From assembly GCF_003818135.1 (NCBI RefSeq), contig NZ_RPOH01000070.1, forward strand, positions 1-64,000: a stretch of 64,000 nt of DNA, in the 5' to 3' direction. Made by a program: the position numbers and the translations under genes. The notes beneath the pieces were generated by a model. It was not told the DNA's origin, did no database searches, and saw nothing but the letters and a program-made list of their open reading frames with translations. The first letter of the stretch is position 1. Every line of letters starts with the position of its first letter. Source of the stretch: Buttiauxella warmboldiae. Its GTDB lineage: Bacteria > Pseudomonadota > Gammaproteobacteria > Enterobacterales > Enterobacteriaceae. Shown here in pieces: positions 33,692 through 45,872 of this stretch.

Positions 33692-34447
33692 ATGCAAAAT
33701 AGCAATGATACGCAGCGCAAAATGGTCGCTGATTCATCGATTCGAATTAATAAATACATTAGCGATAGCGGGATTTGTTCGCGCCGCGAGGCCGATGGTT
33801 ACGTTGAACAGGGGAGCGTTTTTATTAATGACAGGCAGGCCGGTTTTGGCGCTCAGGTTTTTGCCGGTGACGTGGTGAAAGTGAATGGCCAGCTTATCGA
33901 GCCGCGTGATGACAACGATCTCGTACTGATGGTTTTGAATAAGCCGGTGGGCATCACCACCACCATGCAAAAGAGTGTGCGCGATAACATCAGCTGTCTC
34001 ATTCATAGCGACAAACGCGTCTCCCCAATCGGGCGCCTGGATAAAGATTCGCAGGGGCTAATTTTACTGACCAATCACGGTGATGTAGCGAATAAAATTC
34101 TGCGTGCCGGTAACCATCACGAAAAAGAGTATGTGGTCACCGTCAATCAGCCGATAACTGACGAGCTTATTGTTGGTTTGAGCTCGGGGGTGCCAATGTT
34201 AGGCACCGTCACTAAACATTGCAAAGTAATAAAAGAATCATCGCTGGTGTTTCGCATTACCCTGGTTCAGGGCTTGAACCGCCAGATCCGCCGGATGTGT
34301 AAATATTTTGGCTATGAGGTTACCCGACTTCAGCGTATCCGCATCATGAATATCCACCTGCAAGGGCTGCCGTTAGGGGAATCGCGCCATTTGAGCCGCG
34401 ATGAACAGTGCGAGTTACTGAAGCGGATTGAACACTCCGCGTTCTGA
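33692..34447 (+). CDS. RluF-like pseudouridine synthase
   Basis: 251 aa. An N-terminal S4 RNA-binding domain (about 17-65, [17 protein letters not shown]) precedes an RsuA-family catalytic domain with GRLDKDSQG, where D117 should be the nucleophile. HEKEYVVTV and LNRQIRRMC are the usual flanking motifs. It resembles RluF (23S rRNA U2604) most, but it lacks RluF's basic C-terminal tail and ends soon after the catalytic domain. In E. coli rluF lies elsewhere, so this could be an additional paralogue with another RNA target. It sits between a CRP site and the pst Pho boxes. Confidence 0.78.
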   Translation: MQNSNDTQRKMVADSSIRINKYISDSGICSRREADGYVEQGSVFINDRQAGFGAQVFAGDVVKVNGQLIEPRDDNDLVLMVLNKPVGITTTMQKSVRDNISCLIHSDKRVSPIGRLDKDSQGLILLTNHGDVANKILRAGNHHEKEYVVTVNQPITDELIVGLSSGVPMLGTVTKHCKVIKESSLVFRITLVQGLNRQIRRMCKYFGYEVTRLQRIRIMNIHLQGLPLGESRHLSRDEQCELLKRIEHSAF

Positions 34448-34479
34448 GTATGACAGCGGGCAACCGGCGGTAAAATAAG

Positions 34480-35628
<1,149 letters not shown>

Positions 35629-35638
35629 GTGAAAAAAA

Positions 35639-35664
35639 CCGGCGTAGAGTGTCACTTACGCCGG
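35639..35664 (+). other. pstS-pstC intercistronic hairpin
   Basis: Eight-bp perfect stem CCGGCGTA (35639-35646) with TACGCCGG (35657-35664), 10-nt loop, no proper T-run after it. It probably limits read-through or protects the 3' end of the abundant pstS message. Confidence 0.75.
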
Positions 35665-35692
35665 GTAATCCCCCCAAAACAACAAAGAGTAA

Positions 35693-38366
<2,674 letters not shown>

Positions 38367-38380
38367 TCCGGGAGAATACA

Positions 38381-39106
38381 ATGGATAGCCTCAATCTCAA
38401 CAAACACATTTCCGGCCAGTTTAACGCCGAGCTGGAATATATCCGCACTCAGGTCATGACCATGGGTGGGCTGGTGGAGCAACAGCTTTCTGATGCGATC
38501 ACCGCCATGCACAATCAGGATGGCGAGCTGGCAAAGCGCGTTATCGAAGGCGACCAGAAAGTTAATATGATGGAAGTGGCGATCGATGAAGCCTGCGTGC
38601 GCATCATCGCTAAACGCCAGCCAACCGCCAGCGACCTGCGCCTGGTGATGGCGATCATCAAAACCATTTCTGAGCTGGAACGTATTGGTGATGTGGCGGA
38701 TAAAATCTGCCGCACGGCGCTGGAGAAATTTCCTCAGCAGCACCAGCCGCTGCTGGTAAGCCTCGAATCTTTAGGTCGCCACACCGTGCAGATGCTGCAT
38801 GACGTGCTGGATGCGTTTGCGCGTATGGATCTCGACGAAGCGGTGCGTATCTATCGTGAAGATAAGAAAGTTGACCAGGAATACGAAGGCATCGTGCGCC
38901 AGCTGATGACTTATATGATGGAAGACTCGCGCACCATTCCAAGCGTGCTGACTGCACTGTTCTGCGCGCGTTCTATCGAACGTATCGGCGACCGTTGCCA
39001 GAACATCTGCGAGTTTATCTTCTACTTCGTGAAAGGGCAGGACTTCCGTCATGTCGGCGGCGACGAACTGGATAAACTGCTGGCGGGCAAAGATCCGAAA
39101 GAGTAA
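38381..39106 (+). CDS. phoU: Phosphate regulon negative regulator PhoU
   Basis: Links PstSCAB to the PhoR kinase and represses the Pho regulon when phosphate is ample; also limits phosphate uptake. 241 aa as in E. coli, two repeated three-helix bundles with metal-binding E/DxxxD motifs (for example [12 protein letters not shown] and [12 protein letters not shown]). It is the last gene of the operon; only one base separates its stop from that of the converging ABC permease gene. Confidence 0.97.
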   Translation: MDSLNLNKHISGQFNAELEYIRTQVMTMGGLVEQQLSDAITAMHNQDGELAKRVIEGDQKVNMMEVAIDEACVRIIAKRQPTASDLRLVMAIIKTISELERIGDVADKICRTALEKFPQQHQPLLVSLESLGRHTVQMLHDVLDAFARMDLDEAVRIYREDKKVDQEYEGIVRQLMTYMMEDSRTIPSVLTALFCARSIERIGDRCQNICEFIFYFVKGQDFRHVGGDELDKLLAGKDPKE

Positions 39107-39107
39107 T

Positions 39108-40112
39108 TCATTGTCTGCGGCTCTGTTTTAATACCAGCCCCAGCACGAACAATCCTCCCAGCCCGGCGGTGATAATCCCAATGGGCAATTCCTGGGGAGC
39201 GATAAGTGTCCGGCTGAGTAAATCTCCTGACGTCATCAGCACCGCGCCTGCCAGCCCGGTTAGCGGAATCACCATGCGGTGCGATGCGTTGCATAATGGC
39301 CGGACAAGATGGGGTACCATCAAGCCAACGAAGCCAATGACCCCGGTCAGCGCCACCAGCAATGAGGTGGCGAGCGCGCAGACGATAAAAATCTCCAGCC
39401 GCAGGCGAGCTACCGCAATACCCAACGAATGTGCGACCTGTTCACCCGCAAGTAGGGCATCCATATCCCGCCAGCGCCAGATTAACAACATCACCAGTAG
39501 CGCCACGGACAGTAGCGCAAAACCGATAGTCCCCCAGCGAGCCATGCCTAATCCCCCGAGCGACCAGAATAAAATTGCGTTGGCCGCGCGCTGATCGCCG
39601 GAAAAAACCATATAGTGGGTGATCGCACCAAATAAAAATGAGATGGCCAGGCCGCAAATCACCAGCCGCTCCGCACCTTTAGTTTTTTGCAGAATAAACA
39701 GCATGATGACTGAGATTGCCGAGAGAATACCGCCCATGAAAGCGGCCACGGGCAGTGACCAGTCTCCCAGCTTGTCGCCAAAGCGCGTGATAACGGTGAC
39801 CGCTCCGGCCGACGCGCCGGAAGAGAGGCCAAACAGGAAAGGATCGGCCAGCTCATTGCGCGTGGCGGTTTGCAGCAGGGCGCCAACCATTGCCAGCCCG
39901 GCTCCCGTCAGGGCGGCAAGCAGGCTGCGCGGCAGGCGAAGATCCAGCACAATTCTTTGCACCATTTCGGGTACATCCGCAGGATTGCCGCTCAGAACCG
40001 CGATCGCCTGATGCAGCGGGATGTTAACCGTGCCGATTGCCACCCCCATCAGCATCAGACAGGCCAGCAATAACAGCGCAGCCAGCGCTGAAAAAATGAA
40101 TCTTGATGTCAT
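39108..40112 (-). CDS. FecCD-type ABC transporter permease
   Basis: 334 aa with about nine to ten hydrophobic segments, of the BtuC/FecCD family that imports siderophores, haem, cobalamin or similar metal chelates. Family blocks LPRSLLAALTGAGLAMVGALLQTATRNELADPFLFG near 60-95 (with GASAGA following) and GVIGFVGLMVPHLVR are present. Its start overlaps the end of the binding-protein gene by 4 bp. Third gene of a three-gene importer operon absent from this place in E. coli. The substrate cannot be read from the sequence. Confidence 0.85.
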   Translation of the reverse strand: MTSRFIFSALAALLLLACLMLMGVAIGTVNIPLHQAIAVLSGNPADVPEMVQRIVLDLRLPRSLLAALTGAGLAMVGALLQTATRNELADPFLFGLSSGASAGAVTVITRFGDKLGDWSLPVAAFMGGILSAISVIMLFILQKTKGAERLVICGLAISFLFGAITHYMVFSGDQRAANAILFWSLGGLGMARWGTIGFALLSVALLVMLLIWRWRDMDALLAGEQVAHSLGIAVARLRLEIFIVCALATSLLVALTGVIGFVGLMVPHLVRPLCNASHRMVIPLTGLAGAVLMTSGDLLSRTLIAPQELPIGIITAGLGGLFVLGLVLKQSRRQ

Positions 40113-41068
40113 TTAAACGCGTCCGGATAAAGCGCGTACACCAACTTGTTAATGGCTTCAATATTGGCAGGTCCCGGCGTCAGCTCCTCATAGCGTAATT
40201 TGAGGTAACGCTGCTGTCGGACTGCGGGTGTGAGCTTCATCAGCGGGTGTGCTTCGAGGAACGCTTGTTTCGTGGCCGTGCTGCCGCCATTTTGATAATC
40301 CATCAAAATGATTAGATCGGGCTGGGTTGAGGCGACAGTTTCCCAGGAGGTGGTGGCCCAGCTGGTTTTCATGGTGTCCATCACGTTCTTGCCCCCGGCG
40401 GCCTCAACGATCGCGGTTGGCATCGCGTATTCGCCGCTGGTCAGCGGCTTATCTTCCCCTGAATCATATAAAAAGACTTTCTGGACCGGCTGGTTGGCGA
40501 TTTTGCCGTGCAGCGCGGCGATTTTCGCCTTCCAGCGCTCGATTATTTGCTGGGCCAGTTCAGCCTTACCAAATATCTTACCCAGCGTCAGCATGTCGCT
40601 ATAGAGCAGATCCATGCTGGCACGGGGGCGATTCTTGTCGACATGAATGCAACTTTCGCTCAGTTCCAGCGTTTTTACCCCGAAAGGTGCCAGCGTTTGT
40701 GGTGTGACTTCCCCTCCAGGCCGCATACCGTAATTCCAGCCGGCGAAAAAGAAGTCGGGCTTTACCGCGAGCAGCGTTTCAAGCGAGGGATATTTGGGGG
40801 CCAGCTCAGGGATATTTCCCTGCTGCTGTTTAAAGGCCGGAGTGGATTTATACCAGCCGCTAATGCCCGTCACCCCAACAATATTGGGTTGCAGATTGAG
40901 CGCAAAAGCCATTTCAGACATGTTTAAATCCTGGATTACGGCGCGTTGTGGCGGGGCATCAAATATGATGGGGTGACCACAGCTCTCAACGGTGACCGGA
41001 AATTCTGAAGCGTGAAGAGTGCCGCTAACGGCAAGGGAGAATATCCCCATGAAAAGATATTTGTTCAT
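40109..41068 (-). CDS. Metal-chelate ABC transporter periplasmic binding protein
   Basis: 319 aa, type III (BtuF/FhuD-like) periplasmic binding protein. The signal peptide MNKYLFMGIFSLAVSGTLHA is followed by mature SEFPVTVESCGHPI. The motif PQRAVIQDLNMSEMAFALNL and the segment YPSLETLLAVKPDFFFAG are typical of the family. A start at 41098 is possible, but the signal peptide supports 41068. A single Cys near the mature N-terminus is not a lipobox. Related proteins are sometimes annotated as putative F420-0 or cobalamin binding proteins; I would not trust that here. The Zur-like box upstream of the operon suggests a zinc-related substrate. Confidence 0.8.
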   Translation of the reverse strand: MNKYLFMGIFSLAVSGTLHASEFPVTVESCGHPIIFDAPPQRAVIQDLNMSEMAFALNLQPNIVGVTGISGWYKSTPAFKQQQGNIPELAPKYPSLETLLAVKPDFFFAGWNYGMRPGGEVTPQTLAPFGVKTLELSESCIHVDKNRPRASMDLLYSDMLTLGKIFGKAELAQQIIERWKAKIAALHGKIANQPVQKVFLYDSGEDKPLTSGEYAMPTAIVEAAGGKNVMDTMKTSWATTSWETVASTQPDLIILMDYQNGGSTATKQAFLEAHPLMKLTPAVRQQRYLKLRYEELTPGPANIEAINKLVYALYPDAFK

Positions 41069-41088
41069 AGCTATCCTTGAGTGAGCAA

Positions 41089-41889
41089 TCAGGCGCACAG
41101 CGGCGCCTCAAAAAGGCGAATGGGTAAACCCGTTTTGGGGTGATGGACGGTGAAGCTATTCATACCGAAAACCTGATGCATAATGCGTTTACTCAACGCC
41201 TTATGAGGCTTATCACAAATCACCATGGCTCCGTCCTGCATCACCATCACCCGGTTAGCAAAGGGTTCTACCAGGGGGAGATCGTGTAATACCGCAAGCG
41301 TCGCGATGCCTTTCTGGCGCACGAGGCTGAGTATTTTTGTCCGGGCAAGCGGATCGAGATGGTTGGTTGGCTCATCGAGCAACAGCAGGCTGGGGGGTTG
41401 CGCAAAGGCTCTTGCCAGCGCTGCTTTCTGGCGTTCGCCGCCGGACAGATTACCCAGGCGCTGGTTGCGCAGTGCGGCGATCCCCGTTTCATCCAGCGCT
41501 TTATGTACCAGATAAGTATTGTGGGCTGGGGTGCTGCATGCATAGTGAGGAATGCGCCCAAGAGCGACGTACTCTTCCACGCGTAGCCGCGGGTCGGGTT
41601 CGTCGTGTTGCGCCAGCAGGGCAATGTGCTTTGCCCGCTCTTTTCTGCTGTAAGAGGTTAACGGGCGGCCAGCAAGGGAGATATGCCCTCTGGCAATGGT
41701 TCCAATCAGGGCATTGATAAATGTCGACTTTCCACAGCCGTTAGGCCCGATAACGGCGATGCACTCGCCCGCCGATAAATCAAAAGAAATATTTCTGATA
41801 AGTGACGTCGTGCCGCCTGGTACAGATAAATTGCGTACGGACAGTAAGACGTTTGACCGGGTGAATTGCCGTTCCATAGGATGAGTCAT
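41089..41889 (-). CDS. Metal-chelate ABC transporter ATPase
   Basis: 266 aa, FecE/FhuC-type ATPase. Walker A GPNGCGKST (48-56), Q-loop LLAQHDE, signature LSGGERQKA, Walker B LLLLDEPTNHLDP and H-loop LHDLPLV are all intact. It is the first gene of the importer operon. The annotated ATG at 41889 lies directly at the edge of a 46-bp inverted repeat with no ribosome site before it; an internal ATG at 41877 also lacks one. Start choice is therefore uncertain, and the message may be leaderless. Confidence 0.83.
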   Translation of the reverse strand: MTHPMERQFTRSNVLLSVRNLSVPGGTTSLIRNISFDLSAGECIAVIGPNGCGKSTFINALIGTIARGHISLAGRPLTSYSRKERAKHIALLAQHDEPDPRLRVEEYVALGRIPHYACSTPAHNTYLVHKALDETGIAALRNQRLGNLSGGERQKAALARAFAQPPSLLLLDEPTNHLDPLARTKILSLVRQKGIATLAVLHDLPLVEPFANRVMVMQDGAMVICDKPHKALSKRIMHQVFGMNSFTVHHPKTGLPIRLFEAPLCA

Positions 41890-41935
41890 AATGAGTAATT
41901 ATTGTTATGTTATAACATATCAATAATTACTCATT
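41890..41935 (-). promoter_or_regulatory. 46-bp inverted repeat with Zur-like box and embedded promoter
   Basis: Positions 41890-41912 and 41913-41935 are inverted copies with 22 of 23 pairs matching; the centre is ATGTTATAACAT. On the minus strand the 23 bases 41921-41899 agree with the enterobacterial Zur consensus (ATGTTATA-N-TATAACAT with flanks, as I recall it) at 17 of 22 defined positions. TTGATA (41918-41923) and TAATTA (41896-41901), 16-bp spacer, could be a promoter with the box in its spacer; the start would fall at or next to the ATG at 41889. Confidence 0.68.
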
Positions 41936-41970
41936 CAGGGAAGCCTGAAACTCAAAGTAACACGGGGAAA

Positions 41971-42636
41971 TTAGAGAGTAATATTCCAGCCGCGCGCACG
42001 CCATAGCTCCGGCAGCTGCGCTAAGTCGGTAAAGGTGGTCACTTTCGTGTGCTCAATTGGCGGGTTGTGCGGGTCGGCGCAAAAATAGAAAACTTCCATT
42101 CCTGCGGCGATCCCTGACTGCGCTCCCGCCATCGAATCATCCACCAGCACACAGTTTTTTGCCTCAACGCGCATGGCGTCGGCGGCGTGGAACATCAGCG
42201 CCGGATCGGGCTTCCACAGCTGAATATCGTAGCCGCTGAAAAGTTTGTCCTCGAAATGGTGAAGCATTCCTGTTTTGCCGAGCGAATGCTGCATTTTGCT
42301 GACCGGGCCGTTGGAAACGATACACATCGGCACGTTAACTTGCGCAATCAGCGCTGAGGCACCATCGATCTCTACCAGCTCGCTGTCGAACAGCCGTGCA
42401 ACCTCTGCGCGATAAACGGGTTCCAGCCCCTCTTTTGCCAGATTCACGCCGTACCGGGCATTGATGGTATCGATGATCTCGTAGAGCTTGATGCCCTTGA
42501 AAGTCCTGAACACTTCCTCAAGCGCAAGCTCGATGCCGTATTGCGCAAACATGTGCACGTAGGCTTTGGAGCAAATAACTTCACTATCAACCAGCGTGCC
42601 ATCGCAGTCGAAGAACACCGCATCTATCCGGGACAT
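41971..42636 (-). CDS. yieH: 6-phosphogluconate phosphatase YieH
   Basis: HAD-superfamily phosphatase, 221 aa as in E. coli, where it acts on 6-phosphogluconate and phosphoenolpyruvate in vitro. Motif I FFDCDGTLVDSE (8-19), motif II VSNGP, and motif III KPDPALMFHAA with VDDSMAG are intact. It is divergent from adeP and lies upstream of the ABC importer on the same strand, separated by the 46-bp repeat. Confidence 0.94.
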   Translation of the reverse strand: MSRIDAVFFDCDGTLVDSEVICSKAYVHMFAQYGIELALEEVFRTFKGIKLYEIIDTINARYGVNLAKEGLEPVYRAEVARLFDSELVEIDGASALIAQVNVPMCIVSNGPVSKMQHSLGKTGMLHHFEDKLFSGYDIQLWKPDPALMFHAADAMRVEAKNCVLVDDSMAGAQSGIAAGMEVFYFCADPHNPPIEHTKVTTFTDLAQLPELWRARGWNITL

Positions 42637-42687
42637 AGCGCTTCCTTATGTAAGAGTGAACGGCTACTTTACCCAATTTACAGAATT

Positions 42688-42716
42688 TTTGCGGCACGCA
42701 ATCGTTGCCGTATAAG
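42688..42716 (+). promoter_or_regulatory. adeP promoter with PurR operator in the spacer
   Basis: ACGCAATCGTTGCCGT (42696-42711) matches the PurR consensus ANGCAANCGNTTNCNT at 11 of 12 defined positions. It lies between TTTGCG (42688-42693) and TATAAG (42711-42716), 17-bp spacer, so bound PurR would block the promoter. Repression of an adenine permease by PurR fits. Confidence 0.78.
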
Positions 42717-42815
42717 TAAATTCAATGAAAAAAATCCGTGTTGGTCATCATGTTTTGTCGTTTTTGGTATAGGATAGCGACGGATTTTCCCTCTCAATGT
42801 TCGGAATTAAGACTA

Positions 42816-44153
42816 ATGAGCCAACCACAACCTACTCCGGCTGCCAATCCGGGGCTGCTCGAGCGCGTGTTTAAACTGCGCGAACATGGCACCACGGTCC
42901 GCACTGAAGCGATCGCCGGTCTTACGACCTTCCTGACGATGGTGTATATCGTTTTCGTCAACCCGCAGATCCTTGGCGCCGCAGGTATGGATACCCAGGC
43001 CGTTTTTGTCACCACCTGCTTGATTGCCGCATTGGGTAGCATCCTGATGGGTATTTTCGCCAACCTGCCGGTGGCGCTGGCTCCGGCTATGGGGCTGAAC
43101 GCGTTCTTCGCCTTTGTGGTGGTTGGCGCGATGGGGATTTCCTGGCAAGTCGGGATGGGGGCGATTTTCTGGGGCGCGATGGGCCTGCTGTTACTGACCC
43201 TTTTCCGCGTGCGTTACTGGATGATTGCCAATATCCCGATGAGCCTGCGCGTGGGGATCACCAGCGGTATTGGCCTGTTTATCGGCATGATGGGGCTGAA
43301 AAATGCCGGCATTATCGTGGCGAATAAAGATACGTTAGTCACGATCGGTAACCTGACTTCCCACAGCGTTCTGCTGGGAGCGCTGGGCTTCTTTATTATC
43401 GCTATTCTTGCTTCGCGTAACATTCATGCGGCGGTGCTGGTTTCCATCGTGGTCACCACGCTGCTGGGCTGGATGATGGGCGATGTGCAATATCACGGTC
43501 TTGTTTCTGCGCCACCGAGCGTGCTGTCCGTGGTCGGCCAGGTTGATTTAGCCGGTTCGCTGAACGTGGGGCTGGCAGGCATTATCTTCTCCTTTATGCT
43601 GGTTAACCTGTTTGACTCCTCAGGCACGCTGATTGGCGTAACCGACAAAGCAGGGCTTGCCGATGAAAAAGGGAAATTCCCACGGATGAAGCAAGCGCTG
43701 TATGTGGATAGCGTTTCTTCTGTGGCTGGCGCGTTTATCGGGACGTCATCCGTCACCGCGTATATCGAAAGTTCTTCTGGCGTCTCCGTCGGCGGGCGTA
43801 CCGGCCTGACGGCGGTTATCGTGGGTTTGCTGTTCCTGCTGGTTATCTTCCTGTCACCGCTGGCGGGCATGGTTCCGGCCTATGCGGCTGCGGGCGCGCT
43901 GATTTACGTTGGCGTGTTAATGACCTCCAGTTTGTCCCGCGTGAAATGGGATGACCTGACCGAAGCGGTTCCGGCATTTATTACTGCGGTGATGATGCCA
44001 TTTAGCTTCTCGATTACTGAAGGCATTGCGCTGGGCTTTATCTCTTACTGCGTGATGAAACTCGGCACCGGCCGCTGGCGTGAAATCAGCCCGTGCGTGA
44101 TTGTCGTGGCGCTGTTGTTCATCCTGAAGATCGTCTTTATCGACGCACATTAA
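42816..44153 (+). CDS. adeP: Adenine permease AdeP
   Basis: Inner-membrane H+:adenine symporter of the NCS2/AzgA family (YieG), 445 aa as in E. coli, about twelve to fourteen hydrophobic segments. Typical blocks are GLTTFLTMVYIVFVNP, APAMGLNAFFAF and GTSSVTAYIESSSGVSVGGRTGLTA. The frame extends upstream to 42738, but the start at 42816 gives the family N-terminus MSQPQPTPAANPGLLERVFKLREHG. Confidence 0.94.
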   Translation: MSQPQPTPAANPGLLERVFKLREHGTTVRTEAIAGLTTFLTMVYIVFVNPQILGAAGMDTQAVFVTTCLIAALGSILMGIFANLPVALAPAMGLNAFFAFVVVGAMGISWQVGMGAIFWGAMGLLLLTLFRVRYWMIANIPMSLRVGITSGIGLFIGMMGLKNAGIIVANKDTLVTIGNLTSHSVLLGALGFFIIAILASRNIHAAVLVSIVVTTLLGWMMGDVQYHGLVSAPPSVLSVVGQVDLAGSLNVGLAGIIFSFMLVNLFDSSGTLIGVTDKAGLADEKGKFPRMKQALYVDSVSSVAGAFIGTSSVTAYIESSSGVSVGGRTGLTAVIVGLLFLLVIFLSPLAGMVPAYAAAGALIYVGVLMTSSLSRVKWDDLTEAVPAFITAVMMPFSFSITEGIALGFISYCVMKLGTGRWREISPCVIVVALLFILKIVFIDAH

Positions 44154-44167
44154 TATCCGCCATACTT

Positions 44168-44201
44168 CAGGATGCAGGCGCACAAACGCACCTGCATCCT
44201 G
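44168..44201. terminator. Hairpin between convergent adeP and ramA
   Basis: An 11-bp perfect stem CAGGATGCAGG (44168-44178) with CCTGCATCCTG (44191-44201), 12-nt loop. The following ATTTGTTATT is only moderately T-rich, so termination on either strand is likely but not certain. Confidence 0.7.
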
Positions 44202-44206
44202 ATTTG

Positions 44207-44548
44207 TTATTGCGGCTGGCTATGACTTTCTTTGCGATACCTGCCCGGCGGCTGGTTAAACGTCCGCGTAAATATGCGTGTAAACGTCTGCTGCGAATCA
44301 AACCCGTACTTCAGACTGATGTCGTAAACTTTGTTATCGGTATCGCGTAAATCCCGCGCGGCCAGTAACAGCTTGCGGTCACGAATATATTTGCCAAGAC
44401 TCTCGCCTTTGTACTGCATAAACAGCCGTTGCAAGTGCCATTTCGAATAACCCGCACGATCGGCAATCTCATCAATGCGTAATGGCTGGTGCAAATTGTC
44501 GTCAATCCACTCAACTATAGTGTCGATAACCTGAGCTGAAATAGTCAT
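44207..44548 (-). CDS. ramA: AraC-family multidrug-resistance activator RamA
   Basis: MarA/SoxS/Rob-type activator, 113 aa, two helix-turn-helix motifs (about 27-48 and 77-99) and no ligand domain. The sequence MTISAQVIDTIVEWIDDNLHQPL... and FDSQQTFTRIFTRTFNQPPG matches RamA of Klebsiella and Salmonella as I recall it. RamA raises acrAB-tolC expression and lowers porin expression. The start at 44548 gives the known N-terminus; a frame from 44593 would extend into romA. It follows romA by 20 bp. Confidence 0.93.
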   Translation of the reverse strand: MTISAQVIDTIVEWIDDNLHQPLRIDEIADRAGYSKWHLQRLFMQYKGESLGKYIRDRKLLLAARDLRDTDNKVYDISLKYGFDSQQTFTRIFTRTFNQPPGRYRKESHSQPQ

Positions 44549-44568
44549 TCGTCCCCCGCGCGATTCGC

Positions 44569-45684
44569 TTACATAGCACCGGTTGATTCCCACCAGGCGC
44601 TAAATTGTTGTGCCTCATCACTCACCCAAACAGGCTCGCCCTGCTTCGGCGTTAACAAGCGGAAATTTTTCCCGACGCTGGCCTGTGCCAGACTTTTGTA
44701 TGGCGCATCCCAGGTATGTTTCGCCAGCACAAACCGGCCCGCATGGCCCGGCAACACCGCGCGCGCATTCAAATCAACGGCGGCCTGCACGGTTTCTTTT
44801 GGCATCATATGGATATTGTTCCAGTCCTCGTCGTACTGGCCGTTTTCCATAATCGCCAAATCCACAGACCCAAACTGCTCACCAATCGCTTTGAAATGCG
44901 GCCCGTAGCCGGTGTCGCCGCTGTAATAGACCTTGTGCTTATCGGTCACGAACATAAAACTTGCCCAGAGCGTCTGGTTGCTTTTCAGCGTGCGGCCAGA
45001 AAAATGGCGGGCGGGAAGAATATGGACCGTCAGCTCATGGGATATTTTTACCGTCCGATCCCAGTCTTTTTCCTCAATGATGTCGCTATTTATCCCCCAA
45101 TAGCGCAGATGGGAGCCCACGCCAAGCGGGGTAACTATCTGGCGAATTTTAGGTTTCAGCGCTTTGATAGTGGCGTAATCCAGGTGATCGTAATGGTCGT
45201 GAGAAACGATCAGCAGGTCGATTTCAGGCATCGATTCGGCCGTCCACGGGTAGTCACCCGCGAAGGCTTTATTCAGGAATGAAAACGGCGCGGCATAACG
45301 GCTGAAAACCGGATCGATAAGAATGCGTTTTCCAGCCAGTTGCAGATACCACGAAGAGTGACCGAGCCAGACCAGGGTATCTTGCTCAAGCGGCAGGCTT
45401 GCCAGATCCGTTTTAATCAACGGCAGCGGTTGCTGTGGGCGGGCGTTTTCGGTGCGAGCGGTTAAAAACCCCCACCATGCCGCGAGTTTACTTTTCTGCC
45501 CGGTATACCCCTGCGTGGGTACCTGATTGCGGAATTGCCCATCAACATAATTTGCAGAGCGTTTGACTAAACTTAGACCTTCTCCCTGCGGCGCCTGACC
45601 AAACCCGGCATTCAGGACAAAAGGCAAACTGGCTGCTGTTGCAATCAACATAATCATAACCGTGTATAAGCAGAGACGTTTCAT
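44569..45684 (-). CDS. romA: MBL-fold hydrolase RomA
   Basis: 371 aa, metallo-beta-lactamase-fold protein with an N-terminal hydrophobic segment (1-27, possible signal anchor). The metal motif HDHYDH is at 162-167, with further ligands expected in LPARHFSG and YSGDTGY. RomA lies upstream of ramA in Klebsiella and Enterobacter and was first described for affecting outer-membrane proteins, an effect partly due to ramA. The enzyme's substrate is unknown to me. Transcribed from the RamR-controlled promoter. Confidence 0.88.
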   Translation of the reverse strand: MKRLCLYTVMIMLIATAASLPFVLNAGFGQAPQGEGLSLVKRSANYVDGQFRNQVPTQGYTGQKSKLAAWWGFLTARTENARPQQPLPLIKTDLASLPLEQDTLVWLGHSSWYLQLAGKRILIDPVFSRYAAPFSFLNKAFAGDYPWTAESMPEIDLLIVSHDHYDHLDYATIKALKPKIRQIVTPLGVGSHLRYWGINSDIIEEKDWDRTVKISHELTVHILPARHFSGRTLKSNQTLWASFMFVTDKHKVYYSGDTGYGPHFKAIGEQFGSVDLAIMENGQYDEDWNNIHMMPKETVQAAVDLNARAVLPGHAGRFVLAKHTWDAPYKSLAQASVGKNFRLLTPKQGEPVWVSDEAQQFSAWWESTGAM

Positions 45685-45738
45685 ATCCTGGTCTGCATAT
45701 TCGTCCCATCCACTGGCACGATGCGAAGAAACTTGATA

Positions 45739-45784
45739 ATGAGTGAGTAGGCACTCATTATAGATGGGAAGTGACCTGCGTCAA
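45739..45784 (-). promoter_or_regulatory. romA-ramA promoter with RamR operator
   Basis: On the minus strand TTGACG (45779-45784) and TATAAT (45757-45762) have a 16-bp spacer. The palindrome ATGAGTG-N6-CACTCAT (45739-45758) begins inside the -10 and covers the start site. This fits the RamR operator described in Salmonella (TGAGTG-N6-CACTCA-like). Mutations here or in ramR are a known route to RamA overproduction. Confidence 0.88.
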
Positions 45785-45872
45785 GACGCTTTTCAAACGC
45801 TGACATTCAGCGTTGCAGTGGCGTAGCTCGCGTGATTCAATTCGGTTTGGTTAATTTAGAGGGTTAAACGCC

